Positions 35,912-44,336 are shown, numbered from the stretch's first letter. The stretch is 48,545 nt of DNA from Rossellomorea arthrocnemi (GCF_904424705.1 NZ_CAJGBF010000025.1:1-48545), one strand, 5' to 3'. The notes: generated by a model not told the origin, from the letters alone. A program made the numbers and translations.

Positions 35912-36625
35912 GGTGTAAACAGGGATGGGGCCATTGAGGGAGATACGCTCAGGTGTCACGGTGCAGCTTCTCCCGAAAAACCAGACACCGTGGCGTGCAG
36001 CTTCTTCCATGACCCGTGCAAAATGGGGATCGATTTCAGGAGCAGAAGTGATTTCCCGTAAATCTGATCGCTGGGCAATAAATAAGACTGCTGTTTGATA
36101 GCTGTCATTCTTTTGTAAATAGGTCAGTTCCTCTACATGCCTCGCCCCTCTTACCGTGACGGCATCGGGGAATTTCCCTGTTCCGCCCTCGACCATGGTG
36201 ACACTTTTCACTTCGAGTAGTAACTTTTCATCTTTTTCTTTATGAGAGAGCAGGAAGTCAAACCGGGAGCTTCCCACCTTAAACTCGGCTTTATCCAGGT
36301 GCCATTCCTTTAGCTCATCAATCATTTCCAGCTGTAAAGCTTCCAGTGCCAACCTGTTAGGAAATTGAGTATTTAACGAGACATAGATATCGTTCACGGA
36401 ATCATGGGTCATGACTGCTGACCATTTCGTTTTCCTTTTGGGATCCTTGGATTCCTGGAGCCAGATTGGACCACCCGGAACCAGCAAGTCCTTCAATCTG
36501 CCGGGATCGGGTAAATGGACTTTTTCTTTTGAACCTGAAGGAAGTTCACACTCCAACACAAACCGGTTGAGCCGTTCGAGAAAGACCCCTTGAACCAGGG
36601 TGTCATGAAATTGTATAGCTGCCAA
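35900..36625 (-). CDS. sfsA: SfsA family DNA/RNA nuclease
   Basis: 241 residues if the TTG at 36625 is used (GAGGGGG nine bases upstream); the ATG at 36643, overlapping the upstream stop, is the alternative. Family motifs are GVFLERLNRFVLEC, VHLPDPGRLKDLLVPG, and the nuclease-like DFLLSHKEKDEKLLLEVKSVTMVEGG with D and E-x-K residues, then FPDAVTVRGARHVEEL. Named for sugar fermentation stimulation in E. coli; later reported to bind and cut nucleic acid. Its partner gene directly upstream is unknown. Confidence 0.9.
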   Translation of the reverse strand: MAAIQFHDTLVQGVFLERLNRFVLECELPSGSKEKVHLPDPGRLKDLLVPGGPIWLQESKDPKRKTKWSAVMTHDSVNDIYVSLNTQFPNRLALEALQLEMIDELKEWHLDKAEFKVGSSRFDFLLSHKEKDEKLLLEVKSVTMVEGGTGKFPDAVTVRGARHVEELTYLQKNDSYQTAVLFIAQRSDLREITSAPEIDPHFARVMEEAARHGVWFFGRSCTVTPERISLNGPIPVYTKKD

Positions 36626-36639
36626 GACTTCACGCCCCC

Positions 36640-37413
36640 TCATTTAAGCAGAGCACTCCAGCTCTTCGTTTTGCGGTCATACGATAACAGGCCGTTCGCA
36701 GGTGATTTACGGATCTGCTTATAATCCTCCACCATCTCATCCATGTCATAGTAATCACCTATCACCCAAATGGGTATCTCGATTTTACCTCTGCTTAGTA
36801 TTGCTTTTTCAAGGGATATGACCATCCCTTCTTTTAATTTGTCTTCGAAGGAATGGATGACTCCCTTTCCGATTACGGGATAGGGGTTCTCCTTTTTCAT
36901 ACCGAATAGGCCTTTTCCGCCCTTGATCGTACTAAGCTTTGAAGAAAGGGTCGCTCCCAGCATATGATCAAAATCCTCAAAGTCCCGGTAATAAACCTTA
37001 TTGAACCAACCGTCATCATGGGAGAGATAGGCATAGCGATTATTTAACTTGGAATAAAAGGGAGGGTTTAACGGCTGCTTAATATGTCCCATATAAAGGA
37101 GTTCTGCGATTTCCTGTCCGTTCAACTCATCGACCCCGACTTCTTCATCAAAATCGATCCAGCAGAAGTCGCCGTAGCTTTGAACCCCGTCATTCATGAT
37201 CTTCTTCATTTCGTCCTGTTCTACATATTCCATATGGGTATGTATATTGAATGCACCATGTTCGTATTGATGCTTAATTAAAAGTATGTTCCTTAAGGGT
37301 TTACGGGCATTCATAGCAAATTCATTGAAATGAATGCCGTAAGAAACGACATACTGACGATCCGGATTCTTGTGAACATAGATGATATCTTTAACTTGAT
37401 TATTTGCCTTCAA
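36640..37413 (-). CDS. Conserved hypothetical protein, operon partner of sfsA
   Basis: 257 residues from a TTG at 37413 with GGAGGG seven bases upstream. The sequence is globular and soluble, rich in aromatic residues (VHKNPDRQYVVSYGIHFNEF, QSYGDFCWIDFDEEVGVDELNGQ, NNRYAYLSHDDGWFNKVYYRDF). No signal peptide or membrane helix. I recall similar Bacillus proteins mislabelled as oxalate:formate antiporter, which cannot be right for a protein without membrane segments. It overlaps sfsA by four bases if that gene's ATG is used. Function unknown. Confidence 0.8.
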   Translation of the reverse strand: MKANNQVKDIIYVHKNPDRQYVVSYGIHFNEFAMNARKPLRNILLIKHQYEHGAFNIHTHMEYVEQDEMKKIMNDGVQSYGDFCWIDFDEEVGVDELNGQEIAELLYMGHIKQPLNPPFYSKLNNRYAYLSHDDGWFNKVYYRDFEDFDHMLGATLSSKLSTIKGGKGLFGMKKENPYPVIGKGVIHSFEDKLKEGMVISLEKAILSRGKIEIPIWVIGDYYDMDEMVEDYKQIRKSPANGLLSYDRKTKSWSALLK

Positions 37414-37938
37414 GAACATTCCCTCCATCTGATTAACACGGTGCACAGTTACTATTTTCTATTTTATCAAATAAAGGACACACTTGTTCTTTTCTATTTC
37501 ATTTCAAAATGATGACAAAAGTCGCAGGGAATTGTCGAAAATAGTCATATTTCAGTACTAGAGGCTTGATTTACACTACTACCCAAAGACTGTTACACAT
37601 ATATTTATAGAGACCACTATTAAATAGTTTGGTTTCCATAACCCCTATTCAACGTATCAAGCGTCGATATTAGCTTCTAATCAACCCATAAATAAATGAA
37701 ACCAATTTCAATATTAAATGCCTACCTCAAATATGTAATAAATGGAATCTTTTTTCTCTATTTTTCCCACTAGCCCTTCTGTTAACAACATTTCCAATGA
37801 ATTATTTCCCTCAATGCGCTTAAGTACCTGTTATATACCGACAGAAGTTCTGTAAATTCTCCGGCCATGAGTAGAAATTTCCCTTCATTTCTATTAGACT
37901 AGGAAGGTGAAATCTTTAGAAATTCAGGTGAAAAGAAT
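37414..37938. other. 525-base intergenic region upstream of the RodA/FtsW-family gene
   Basis: AT-rich gap between two divergent genes, so it must hold both promoters. A perfect palindrome ACAGAAGTTCTGT lies at 37841-37853 just after a TATATA box (37833-37838). A possible -10 TAAAAT for the minus-strand gene is near 37470. I found no ORF with a ribosome-binding site. Confidence 0.5.
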
Positions 37939-39114
37939 ATGGAAACTCGCCAGCGGTTTGCTGATAAGATTGATTGGGGTCTTCTCTTTTTATTAATGCT
38001 GTTTTTTATTGTTAGTGCAATGGGAATCAGCAGTGCCCAGACCTCAGGGCAATATGGGACTAACTTTGTCATTAGACAGGCATTTTGGTACGTAGTGGGT
38101 GGAATCATTATCGGAGCAGCGTTATTCCTGGACTCGGACCAGTATAAGCGGCTTGCCTGGTACATATACGGTGCAGGAATTTTCCTGCTCGTTTTATTAT
38201 TGATTTCACCGGAAAGCATCGCACCTCATCGGAATGGAGCAAAGAGCTGGTTCATGCTGGGGCCTCTTGGATCTATACAGCCTTCAGAATTCATGAAGAC
38301 CTTTTTAATCCTTGCTCTTGCACGCGTCATTACCAATCATCATGAACTTAATCTAAGGAAAACAGTTCAGACAGACTTTCAGTTATTGCTTAAGATCGGC
38401 TTGACGACCCTTGTTCCCCTTGCTTTCATCATGCAACAGCCGGATTTAGGAACATCACTGGTCATATTAGCCATCATGACGGGAATCATCCTCGTTTCAG
38501 GTATTACGTGGAAGCTGATTGTGCCTATCTATGCTTCTATTGGAGTATTAGGTGCGGGCATCCTTTCACTGGTGATATGGGCACCTCAATTATTGGAAAA
38601 GTACTTAAACGTAAAGCCCTATCAATTCGGACGTATTTATGCGTGGCTTGACCCGTATAACTACGCCAAATTAGAAGGGTTTCACTTAATCAATTCCCTT
38701 AACGCCATTGGATCCGGTCAGATTTTCGGAAAAGGCTACAGCGATCGGGAAGTGTATATCCCGGAAAATCATACCGACTTTATATTCAGTGTCATTGGTG
38801 AAGAGTACGGGTTTATTGGCGCAAGTGTCGTCATCAGCTTATACTTCCTGTTGATCTACCATTTAACCAAAACGGCTCTGGACACAAAAGAACCCTTCAA
38901 CGCTTATGTTTGTGCAGGGATTATCAGTATGATTACGTTCCATGTTTTCCAGAATATCGGAATGACGATTCAATTACTTCCGATCACTGGTATTCCGCTT
39001 CCATTCATCAGTTATGGAGGAAGCTCCCTCATGGGGAATATGCTTGCCCTCGGACTTGTGTTCAGTATGAGGTTTCACCATAAAACGTATATGTTTTCTT
39101 CGGAAGATTCTTAA
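37939..39114 (+). CDS. rodA: SEDS family peptidoglycan polymerase, RodA type
   Basis: 391 residues, ten hydrophobic segments. SEDS motifs: NGAKSWFMLGPLGSIQPSEFMK, QQPDLGTSLVI, the loop FGKGYSDREVYIPENHTDFIFSVIGEEYGF, and C-terminal LLPITGIPLPFISYGGSSL. The IPENHTDFIF form is RodA-like rather than FtsW-like. It polymerises lipid II into glycan strands during side-wall growth, usually with a class B PBP. Two Shine-Dalgarno-like stretches precede the ATG. No cell-shape genes adjoin, so it may be an extra SEDS paralogue. Confidence 0.9.
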   Translation: METRQRFADKIDWGLLFLLMLFFIVSAMGISSAQTSGQYGTNFVIRQAFWYVVGGIIIGAALFLDSDQYKRLAWYIYGAGIFLLVLLLISPESIAPHRNGAKSWFMLGPLGSIQPSEFMKTFLILALARVITNHHELNLRKTVQTDFQLLLKIGLTTLVPLAFIMQQPDLGTSLVILAIMTGIILVSGITWKLIVPIYASIGVLGAGILSLVIWAPQLLEKYLNVKPYQFGRIYAWLDPYNYAKLEGFHLINSLNAIGSGQIFGKGYSDREVYIPENHTDFIFSVIGEEYGFIGASVVISLYFLLIYHLTKTALDTKEPFNAYVCAGIISMITFHVFQNIGMTIQLLPITGIPLPFISYGGSSLMGNMLALGLVFSMRFHHKTYMFSSEDS

Positions 39115-39121
39115 TTACAGG

Positions 39122-39149
39122 TTGCATTCATCCTGAGGATGTGTAAAAT
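39122..39149 (+). promoter_or_regulatory. Probable promoter of the argS T-box leader
   Basis: TTGCAT (39122-39127), 16 bases, TAAAAT (39144-39149). The spacer contains a CATCC-TGA-GGATG palindrome (39129-39141). Confidence 0.65.
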
Positions 39150-39175
39150 AATAGTAATTAGATATCGAATATTCT

Positions 39176-39394
39176 ATGAAGAAGAGAGTAATCCTGACGT
39201 GAATCAAAAGCGAGCCGGGGATGGTGGAAGCCCGGTGTGAAGCCAAGGATGAACCGCACTTCCGAGAAGTTTTTCTTGAAATCAGTAGGGGAAAACCGGG
39301 ATCTCCCGTTATACAATGAGTGTCCTTATTGGGAATAAGAGTGGTACCGCGAGCTAAACTCGTCTCTATGTTAGATAGAGGCGGGTTTTTTTGT
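39176..39394 (+). promoter_or_regulatory. T-box riboswitch, arginine-specific (CGC specifier)
   Basis: Stem I base GAAG/CTTC and ATCCT/AGGAT flank an internal loop whose 3' side reads GAAC-CGC-A, so the specifier is CGC (39255-39257), an arginine codon. The apical GATGGTGGAAGCC segment is typical. The T-box AGAGTGGTACCGCG is at 39338-39351, with bulge TGGT able to pair with GCCA of tRNA-Arg. The terminator ACTCGTCTCTAT/ATAGAGGCGGGT plus seven T occupies 39358-39392. Uncharged tRNA-Arg should favour antitermination and argS expression. Confidence 0.95.
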
Positions 39395-39421
39395 GTTTCA
39401 TACTAATGGAGGTGTAACAAG

Positions 39422-41110
39422 TTGGATTTAAAATCAATATTAGCCCATGAATTAAAGTCACAGCTCTTGTCAGATTGGAGCGAGAAAGATCTCTACGACC
39501 TGATCGAAACTCCAAAGCATAGTCATTTGGGAGATTTGGCCTTCCCTTGTTTTCAATTGGGGAAAACTCTGAAGAAAGCTCCTGCACAAATCGCCAATGA
39601 ATTTGCCGCCACAATGTCTTCCCCTCTTTTTTCCAAGGTGGCGGCAGTTGGACCTTATGTCAATATTCATTTCGATGGTTTAAAAGCAGGACAGGAAATC
39701 GTTTCAGGTATATTGGAAAAAGGAAAAGATTATGGAACCCACACCTTCGGAGAAAATAGAACCGTTGTATTAGACATGTCTTCTCCCAACATCGCCAAAC
39801 CGTTCTCCATGGGGCACCTCCGTTCGACTGTCATCGGTAATGCCATCGCTACCATCGCCGGTAAATGCGGCTATACTACCGAGAAAATCAATTATATCGG
39901 GGACTGGGGTACGCAATTTGGGAAGCTGATCGTTGCGTTCAAAAAGTGGGGGGATCCCGAAATGGTTAAAGATAATCCCATTGCCGAATTGTTCGTTCTC
40001 TATAAAAAGTTTCATGAGGAGGCAGAAAACGACCCCTCCCTCGAAGAAGAAGGGAGAAGAGCTTTTAAGCTTCTGGAAGATGGGGATGAAGAAGTTACGG
40101 AGCTATGGAAATGGTTTAAGGACGAATCACTGGAAGCCTTTAAAACGATTTACTCATTACTTGGCGTGGAGTTCCATTCATATAATGGGGAAGCGTTTTT
40201 CAATGACAAAATGGAAGAAGTCGTGACATTGCTTCAGGAACAACATCTTCTTGAAGAATCCCAAGGGGCTCAGGTCGTTCGTATGGATGATGGGAATCTG
40301 CCTCCCTGCCTGATTAAAAAATCGGATGGAGCCACTCTTTATGCCACCAGGGACCTGGCCGCTGCCCTCTATCGTCACCGTCAATATGCCTTTGATGAAG
40401 CCCTTTATATCGTTGGACAGGAACAAACCATCCATTTCAAGCAAGTGATGAATGTACTGAAAAAGCTCGGGTACGATTGGGCGAATGAAATGAAACATAT
40501 TCCGTTTGGTCTGTATCTAAAGGATGGGAAGAAGATGTCTACACGAAAAGGCAGAGTCATCCTTCTTGAAGAAGTGCTTCACGAAGCAATCAAAATGGCA
40601 GAAGAAAACATTAAGCAGAAAAACCCCGACTTAAAAGATGCTTACGCTGTTGCAAGAGATGTCGGTGTCGGGGCAATCATTTTCCATGACCTGAAAAATG
40701 ATCGGCTCAATGATATAGACTTCTCTTTGGAACATATGCTTACCTTCGAAGGTGAGACCGGCCCTTATATTCAATACACATATGCCAGAGCACAGTCTCT
40801 TCTCAGAAAAGCAGGAGAGTTAGGTCCACTGACATTTGACGGTCTTGAAGATGCCGAAAGCTGGGAAGTGATAAAGCAACTGCGACTATTTCCGGAGATC
40901 ATTGAAAAAGCATGGCAGCAATATGCTCCATCCGTCATCGCAAAGTATCTAGTCGACACAGCACAAAGCTTCAATCGTTATTATGGTAAAACGAAAATCA
41001 TATTAAATGACAACGAACAAAACTCACGTCTTGCATTGGTTCATGCCGTTGGGATTGTCCTTGACGAGGGGTTGCGGTTACTCGGAATGAAAGCCCCTTC
41101 CGAAATGTAG
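39422..41110 (+). CDS. argS: Arginyl-tRNA synthetase
   Basis: 562 residues, TTG start with GGAGGTG upstream. Class Ia synthetase: the HIGH-type motif is FSMGHLRST in the family string SPNIAKPF, and the KMSKS-type motif is KKMSTRKGRV. The C-terminal anticodon-binding DALR domain begins near GETGPYIQYTYARAQSLLRK. Expression is controlled by the T-box upstream. A short CTATTTC/GAAATAG hairpin (41131-41148) may end the transcript. Confidence 0.96.
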   Translation: MDLKSILAHELKSQLLSDWSEKDLYDLIETPKHSHLGDLAFPCFQLGKTLKKAPAQIANEFAATMSSPLFSKVAAVGPYVNIHFDGLKAGQEIVSGILEKGKDYGTHTFGENRTVVLDMSSPNIAKPFSMGHLRSTVIGNAIATIAGKCGYTTEKINYIGDWGTQFGKLIVAFKKWGDPEMVKDNPIAELFVLYKKFHEEAENDPSLEEEGRRAFKLLEDGDEEVTELWKWFKDESLEAFKTIYSLLGVEFHSYNGEAFFNDKMEEVVTLLQEQHLLEESQGAQVVRMDDGNLPPCLIKKSDGATLYATRDLAAALYRHRQYAFDEALYIVGQEQTIHFKQVMNVLKKLGYDWANEMKHIPFGLYLKDGKKMSTRKGRVILLEEVLHEAIKMAEENIKQKNPDLKDAYAVARDVGVGAIIFHDLKNDRLNDIDFSLEHMLTFEGETGPYIQYTYARAQSLLRKAGELGPLTFDGLEDAESWEVIKQLRLFPEIIEKAWQQYAPSVIAKYLVDTAQSFNRYYGKTKIILNDNEQNSRLALVHAVGIVLDEGLRLLGMKAPSEM

Positions 41111-41228
41111 AACCCTAGAGAATTCTGTCACTATTTCCCGAGAAATAGATATATTTCGATAAGTTCGTTCACTTATTTTCAATCATTTATAGTTCTGTAC
41201 TTGAAGTGAGATACGTATAGGATATTTC

Positions 41229-41257
41229 ATGACTCCCTTTATGAAAAGTGATATACT
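41229..41257 (+). promoter_or_regulatory. Probable promoter of the DedA gene
   Basis: ATGACT (41229-41234), 17 bases, TATACT (41252-41257), about 55 bases ahead of the start codon. Confidence 0.6.
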
Positions 41258-41312
41258 TTCTTATGTTCTATTAAATTTGAAAACAATGCTTTATTCATAA
41301 AGGAGATTCCAA

Positions 41313-41894
41313 ATGTCTGAACTACTTCACACGTTCGAAGCCTGGTTATTGGATTATGGTGTATGGGGACTGATTCTTGTTTCATTCGCAGATTCATCTT
41401 TCTTTCCCATCCCGCCTGATGTGATACTGATTCCATTAGCGATTGCCAACCCTGAAAGCGCATTGCTTTATGCATTTTATACGACGGTCGCTTCCGTCAT
41501 CGGTGCCCTTTTGGGGTGGTTGATTGGGAGAAAGCTCGGACGCCCGATTCTTGTGCGATTATTCTCAGAATCCCGAATACAAAAAGTAGAAGAATACTTT
41601 ACGAAATTCGGACCCATGGCCCTACTGATTGCCGGCCTCACACCGGTCCCATATAAGATTTTCACGATTTTCGCGGGGGTATCCGGTGTGAAGATCCGGG
41701 TATTAGTGATTTGGTCGATTATCGGCAGAGGGATCCGTTTCTTCCTGGAAGGAGCAATCATCCTGACACTCGGGGCAAAAGCAAAACCTTTTATCGAGGA
41801 AAACTTTACATTCCTTACCCTTGCAGCAGGCGGAGTGTTGATTGCTGTATATCTTGTCTATCTAGTCATCAAAAAGAAGAAACGAACTCCTTGA
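41313..41894 (+). CDS. DedA family (VTT domain) membrane protein
   Basis: 193 residues with AAAGGAG before the ATG. Features of the family: FADSSFFPIPPDVILIPLAIANP, the re-entrant ASVIGALLGWLIGRKLGRP, and the arginine-containing FAGVSGVKIRVLVIWSIIGRGIRFFLEG. Some DedA proteins recycle undecaprenyl phosphate or move phosphatidylethanolamine; which applies here is not evident. Second VTT-domain gene in the window (the other is at 30641-31300). Confidence 0.9.
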   Translation: MSELLHTFEAWLLDYGVWGLILVSFADSSFFPIPPDVILIPLAIANPESALLYAFYTTVASVIGALLGWLIGRKLGRPILVRLFSESRIQKVEEYFTKFGPMALLIAGLTPVPYKIFTIFAGVSGVKIRVLVIWSIIGRGIRFFLEGAIILTLGAKAKPFIEENFTFLTLAAGGVLIAVYLVYLVIKKKKRTP

Positions 41895-41901
41895 CTAGTT
41901 A

Positions 41902-41946
41902 AAAAAGGAGCATGGGGAATGAAATTCATTCCCCATGCTCCTTTTT
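41902..41946. terminator. Bidirectional terminator, DedA and lipid kinase
   Basis: A near-perfect 21-22 bp stem, AAAAAGGAGCATGGGGAATG with its inverse complement, with almost no loop. T-runs on both strands. The lipid kinase stop codon overlaps its right edge. Confidence 0.93.
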
Positions 41947-42844
41947 ATTCGATAGAACCCACTACAAAACGCAGGTGCTTCTGTAACACTTCAAGAGACT
42001 GTCTGCTTCCTTCATATAATTCCCCGTCCATATCAAGCTTCTCATTTTGCCCCAGTTCAATATGGGCTTTTTTTGCCTGAATGTGCATAATATCATCATA
42101 TTCCTCACTGATATTGCCCGTACTTTTGATGACGAGAAATTCCTTCAACAATGGAAATCCACTTTTCTTCACAAAATAGAGATCCATCAACCCGTCGTCC
42201 ATATTGATGCAGTTCGGCAATGGGTTGGAACCGATGGAACGACCGTTGGCAACCAATAGCATGACAACGTCTTCTTCCACTGTCTCCTTTTCCGTCGTAA
42301 CCTTCACACTTAGAATAGGGGAATCCTTAATCGATTGGAAGGCACTAATATAATAGCTTAGTTTCCCGAGCACGCTCTTGGATCCCATATCAATATTGTC
42401 GCTCGTCTGGGAAACCAGTCCTGTTCCCCAAAAATTACTGAAATACCTCTTACCTGCTTTGACAATGTCAATATCCTGTTCGAAAGGACGATCGGTTATG
42501 AGGCTGACGGCTTGTCCAATATCCATGGGGATATATAAAGAACGGGCAAAATCATTACAGGTCCCTCCAGGAAGAATGGCAACCAACGGACGCTCTTCGA
42601 GAACAGAGAGCCCATTGATGGATTCATGGATCGTACCATCCCCTCCCATGATCACAACTAACTCATATCGACTGCCGGACTCCTTACAGACTCTCTCGGC
42701 ATCGCCTTTTTCTTTTGTTTTGTGAATGATTAGATTTGTGCAGATATCCAATAAGGGAGGGACAGCATCCTTCAGCAGGACCTCGAGAGTCCCTTGACCT
42801 GCCTTGCCATTGCATATAAGTAATATATTCGAAAATCTCGCCAT
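41945..42844 (-). CDS. Diacylglycerol/lipid kinase family protein
   Basis: 299 residues from the ATG at 42844 (GAGGTGA upstream). DAGK catalytic fold: LLICNGKAGQGT, nucleotide loop VVIMGGDGTIHESINGL, LPGGTCNDFARSL, and a C-terminal beta sandwich with LPNCINMDDGLMDLYFV. It phosphorylates a membrane lipid such as diacylglycerol, or a sphingoid-like compound; resembles B. subtilis YtlR/DgkB relatives. Substrate not determinable. Confidence 0.88.
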   Translation of the reverse strand: MARFSNILLICNGKAGQGTLEVLLKDAVPPLLDICTNLIIHKTKEKGDAERVCKESGSRYELVVIMGGDGTIHESINGLSVLEERPLVAILPGGTCNDFARSLYIPMDIGQAVSLITDRPFEQDIDIVKAGKRYFSNFWGTGLVSQTSDNIDMGSKSVLGKLSYYISAFQSIKDSPILSVKVTTEKETVEEDVVMLLVANGRSIGSNPLPNCINMDDGLMDLYFVKKSGFPLLKEFLVIKSTGNISEEYDDIMHIQAKKAHIELGQNEKLDMDGELYEGSRQSLEVLQKHLRFVVGSIE

Positions 42845-42883
42845 GAATTTCGTCACCTCGCTTATAGATTTTGTGTAGTAAAT

Positions 42884-43012
42884 AAAAAGAGGCTGACCCA
42901 AAACGATGAGTGGTTATCATCCTTATAGGACCAGGCCATGTGCTTTCAAAGTGATTTATTATTGTTTGATTCTTGGCGTAGAATCCCATGAATCTTGGGT
43001 CAACCTCTTTTA
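42884..43012. repeat. 129-base element with 18-bp inverted ends
   Basis: AAAAAGAGGCTGACCCAA at 42884-42901 matches the inverse complement of 42995-43012 at 16 of 18 positions. An inner GATTC/GAATC hairpin lies near the right end. It fills the whole gap between the lipid kinase and a small gene. It may be a large terminator or a MITE-like element. Confidence 0.65.
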
Positions 43013-43294
43013 CTATGCTGTATTGGAATCTTCCTGAGGGACTTGGATTACAGTACGATAGGCAATTCCAAGACGACCCTTGATATAGCTTTGGGGATCA
43101 TAAGGAATATGCTGATTCTGCATACGATGAAGTTCCATTTCCGCAAACATTGCCAAGGCACGACACACCTGATCTAAAGCCATGCTCACACGATGAGGAT
43201 CGGGCTGATCCCGGCTCATACAATAGTATGAAATTTCATCTGCCTTCTTTCTGATTTCCTTTAATGCCTGTAGATCAAACATCATTCTCTCCAT
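43013..43294 (-). CDS. Hypothetical protein, 93 residues
   Basis: ATG at 43294 with AGGAGG seven bases upstream, so translation is likely. Soluble, mostly helical (LQALKEIRKKADEISYYCMS; SMALDQVCRALAMFAEMELH). Two cysteines, no zinc motif. It ends exactly where the inverted-repeat element begins. I do not recognise the family. Confidence 0.7.
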   Translation of the reverse strand: MERMMFDLQALKEIRKKADEISYYCMSRDQPDPHRVSMALDQVCRALAMFAEMELHRMQNQHIPYDPQSYIKGRLGIAYRTVIQVPQEDSNTA

Positions 43295-43372
43295 GCCTAC
43301 CCCTCCTCTTCACCTTACCTATAGTATATCGGTGAGAAAGGGGAAATATGTCTGTCCAACAATTCGAGCTGT

Positions 43373-43522
43373 TTATGAATCTTGTGTTAACGTCTTAGGT
43401 AATGGTTGATACTGCTTTAGTGAATGAAGAATTTCCCGTCTTGATTTCGTTTTTGAAATATTAACACCGACGTTCGACAATTTCGTTATCACTTTTTTAA
43501 AGCGATCGTTCTCCTTTACCAC
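43373..43522 (-). CDS. Small basic hypothetical protein, 49 residues
   Basis: GTG at 43522 preceded by AGAGGTGA at good spacing. The product begins MVKENDRFKKVITKLSNVGV and ends KTLTQDS; it has about thirteen Lys/Arg and no cysteine or membrane segment. Too short for most gene callers. Codon use and the ribosome-binding site look genuine. It is divergent from the LysM-CAP gene. Family not recognised. Confidence 0.6.
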   Translation of the reverse strand: MVKENDRFKKVITKLSNVGVNISKTKSRREILHSLKQYQPLPKTLTQDS

Positions 43523-43687
43523 GTTATTCACCTCTTTTTAAAATATCGTTACCTATTTGTACGTTTGAACCTGTAAAAGGTTTCACTAAATCTGATATGG
43601 TTTCCCTTTTCCCTAAAAATGAAACGATAATCCTATTTTTACACATTTCAAAAGAATAAATTGTTTCGAATTACACAATTTATACAC

Positions 43688-44308
43688 ATGAAGACTAAAT
43701 TACTCCTCTTACTGATTGTATCGTCTCTTATCTTTAGTCTATTTGGTCTACCTATTACAAGCGCTGAAAGTACGTACACTGTAAAAAAAGGAGATACTCT
43801 TTGGACCATTTCCAGGAAGCTTCAACTTGGATTGGCTGAAATGATTAGCGCAAACCCTCAGGTGACGGATCCAGATATCATTTATCCGGGTCAAAATATT
43901 AGAATTCCAAGTTATAGATTTGAAAACTCATTCGAAAACCAAGTCACGGAGTTAACAAATCTGGAACGGCAAAAACACGGACTTCCACCGTTTCAGATCG
44001 ATAGGAAACTTACTCTTGCAGCCCTTTATAAGTCCCGTAATATGAGAGATGTCGGGTACTTCTCTCACAGAAGCCCGATATATGGATCTCCCTCTGATAT
44101 GTTGAGGAAATTCCACATTCCATACAGGCACACTGCTGAAAATATTGCTGCCGGTCAAGTGAGTCCAGAAGAAGTTGTGAGGGAATGGATGGACAGTCCT
44201 GTTCACCGGAAGAACATTCTCAACCATACCTTTACTCATACTGGTGTGGGATATGCAAAAGGCGGAGCTTATGGGACGTACTGGACTCAGTTGTTTTTGT
44301 CAAAATAA
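43688..44308 (+). CDS. Secreted protein with LysM and CAP (SCP/PR1) domains
   Basis: 206 residues from the ATG at 43688, which opens a clean signal peptide (MKTKLLLLLIVSSLIFSLFG, then ITSA cleavage). Residues about 30-75 are a LysM peptidoglycan-binding domain (YTVKKGDTLWTISRKL, NPQVTDPDIIYPGQNIRIPS). Residues about 85-206 are a CAP domain (VTELTNLERQKHGLPPF, YFSHRSP, AENIAAGQVSPEEVVREWMDSPVHRKNIL, THTGVGYA). It resembles the SafA/YkwD group found on spore and cell surfaces. No good ribosome-binding site is visible before either the ATG or the TTG at 43661, which is odd. Confidence 0.88.
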   Translation: MKTKLLLLLIVSSLIFSLFGLPITSAESTYTVKKGDTLWTISRKLQLGLAEMISANPQVTDPDIIYPGQNIRIPSYRFENSFENQVTELTNLERQKHGLPPFQIDRKLTLAALYKSRNMRDVGYFSHRSPIYGSPSDMLRKFHIPYRHTAENIAAGQVSPEEVVREWMDSPVHRKNILNHTFTHTGVGYAKGGAYGTYWTQLFLSK

Positions 44309-44323
44309 ACATTCGAATGCTAA

Positions 44324-44336
44324 AGGTCCGTCCCTC
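44324..44336 (+). repeat. Dispersed motif copy (AGGTCCGTCCCTC)
   Basis: Identical 13-mer to the left arm of the terminator at 25485-25527, here without its inverse partner. Located 16 bases after the LysM-CAP stop. Confidence 0.8.

Noticed and set aside
41131..41148. Strong terminator after argS
   Set aside because: The CTATTTC/GAAATAG stem is only 7 bp, AT-rich and not followed by a T-run, so it was only mentioned with argS.
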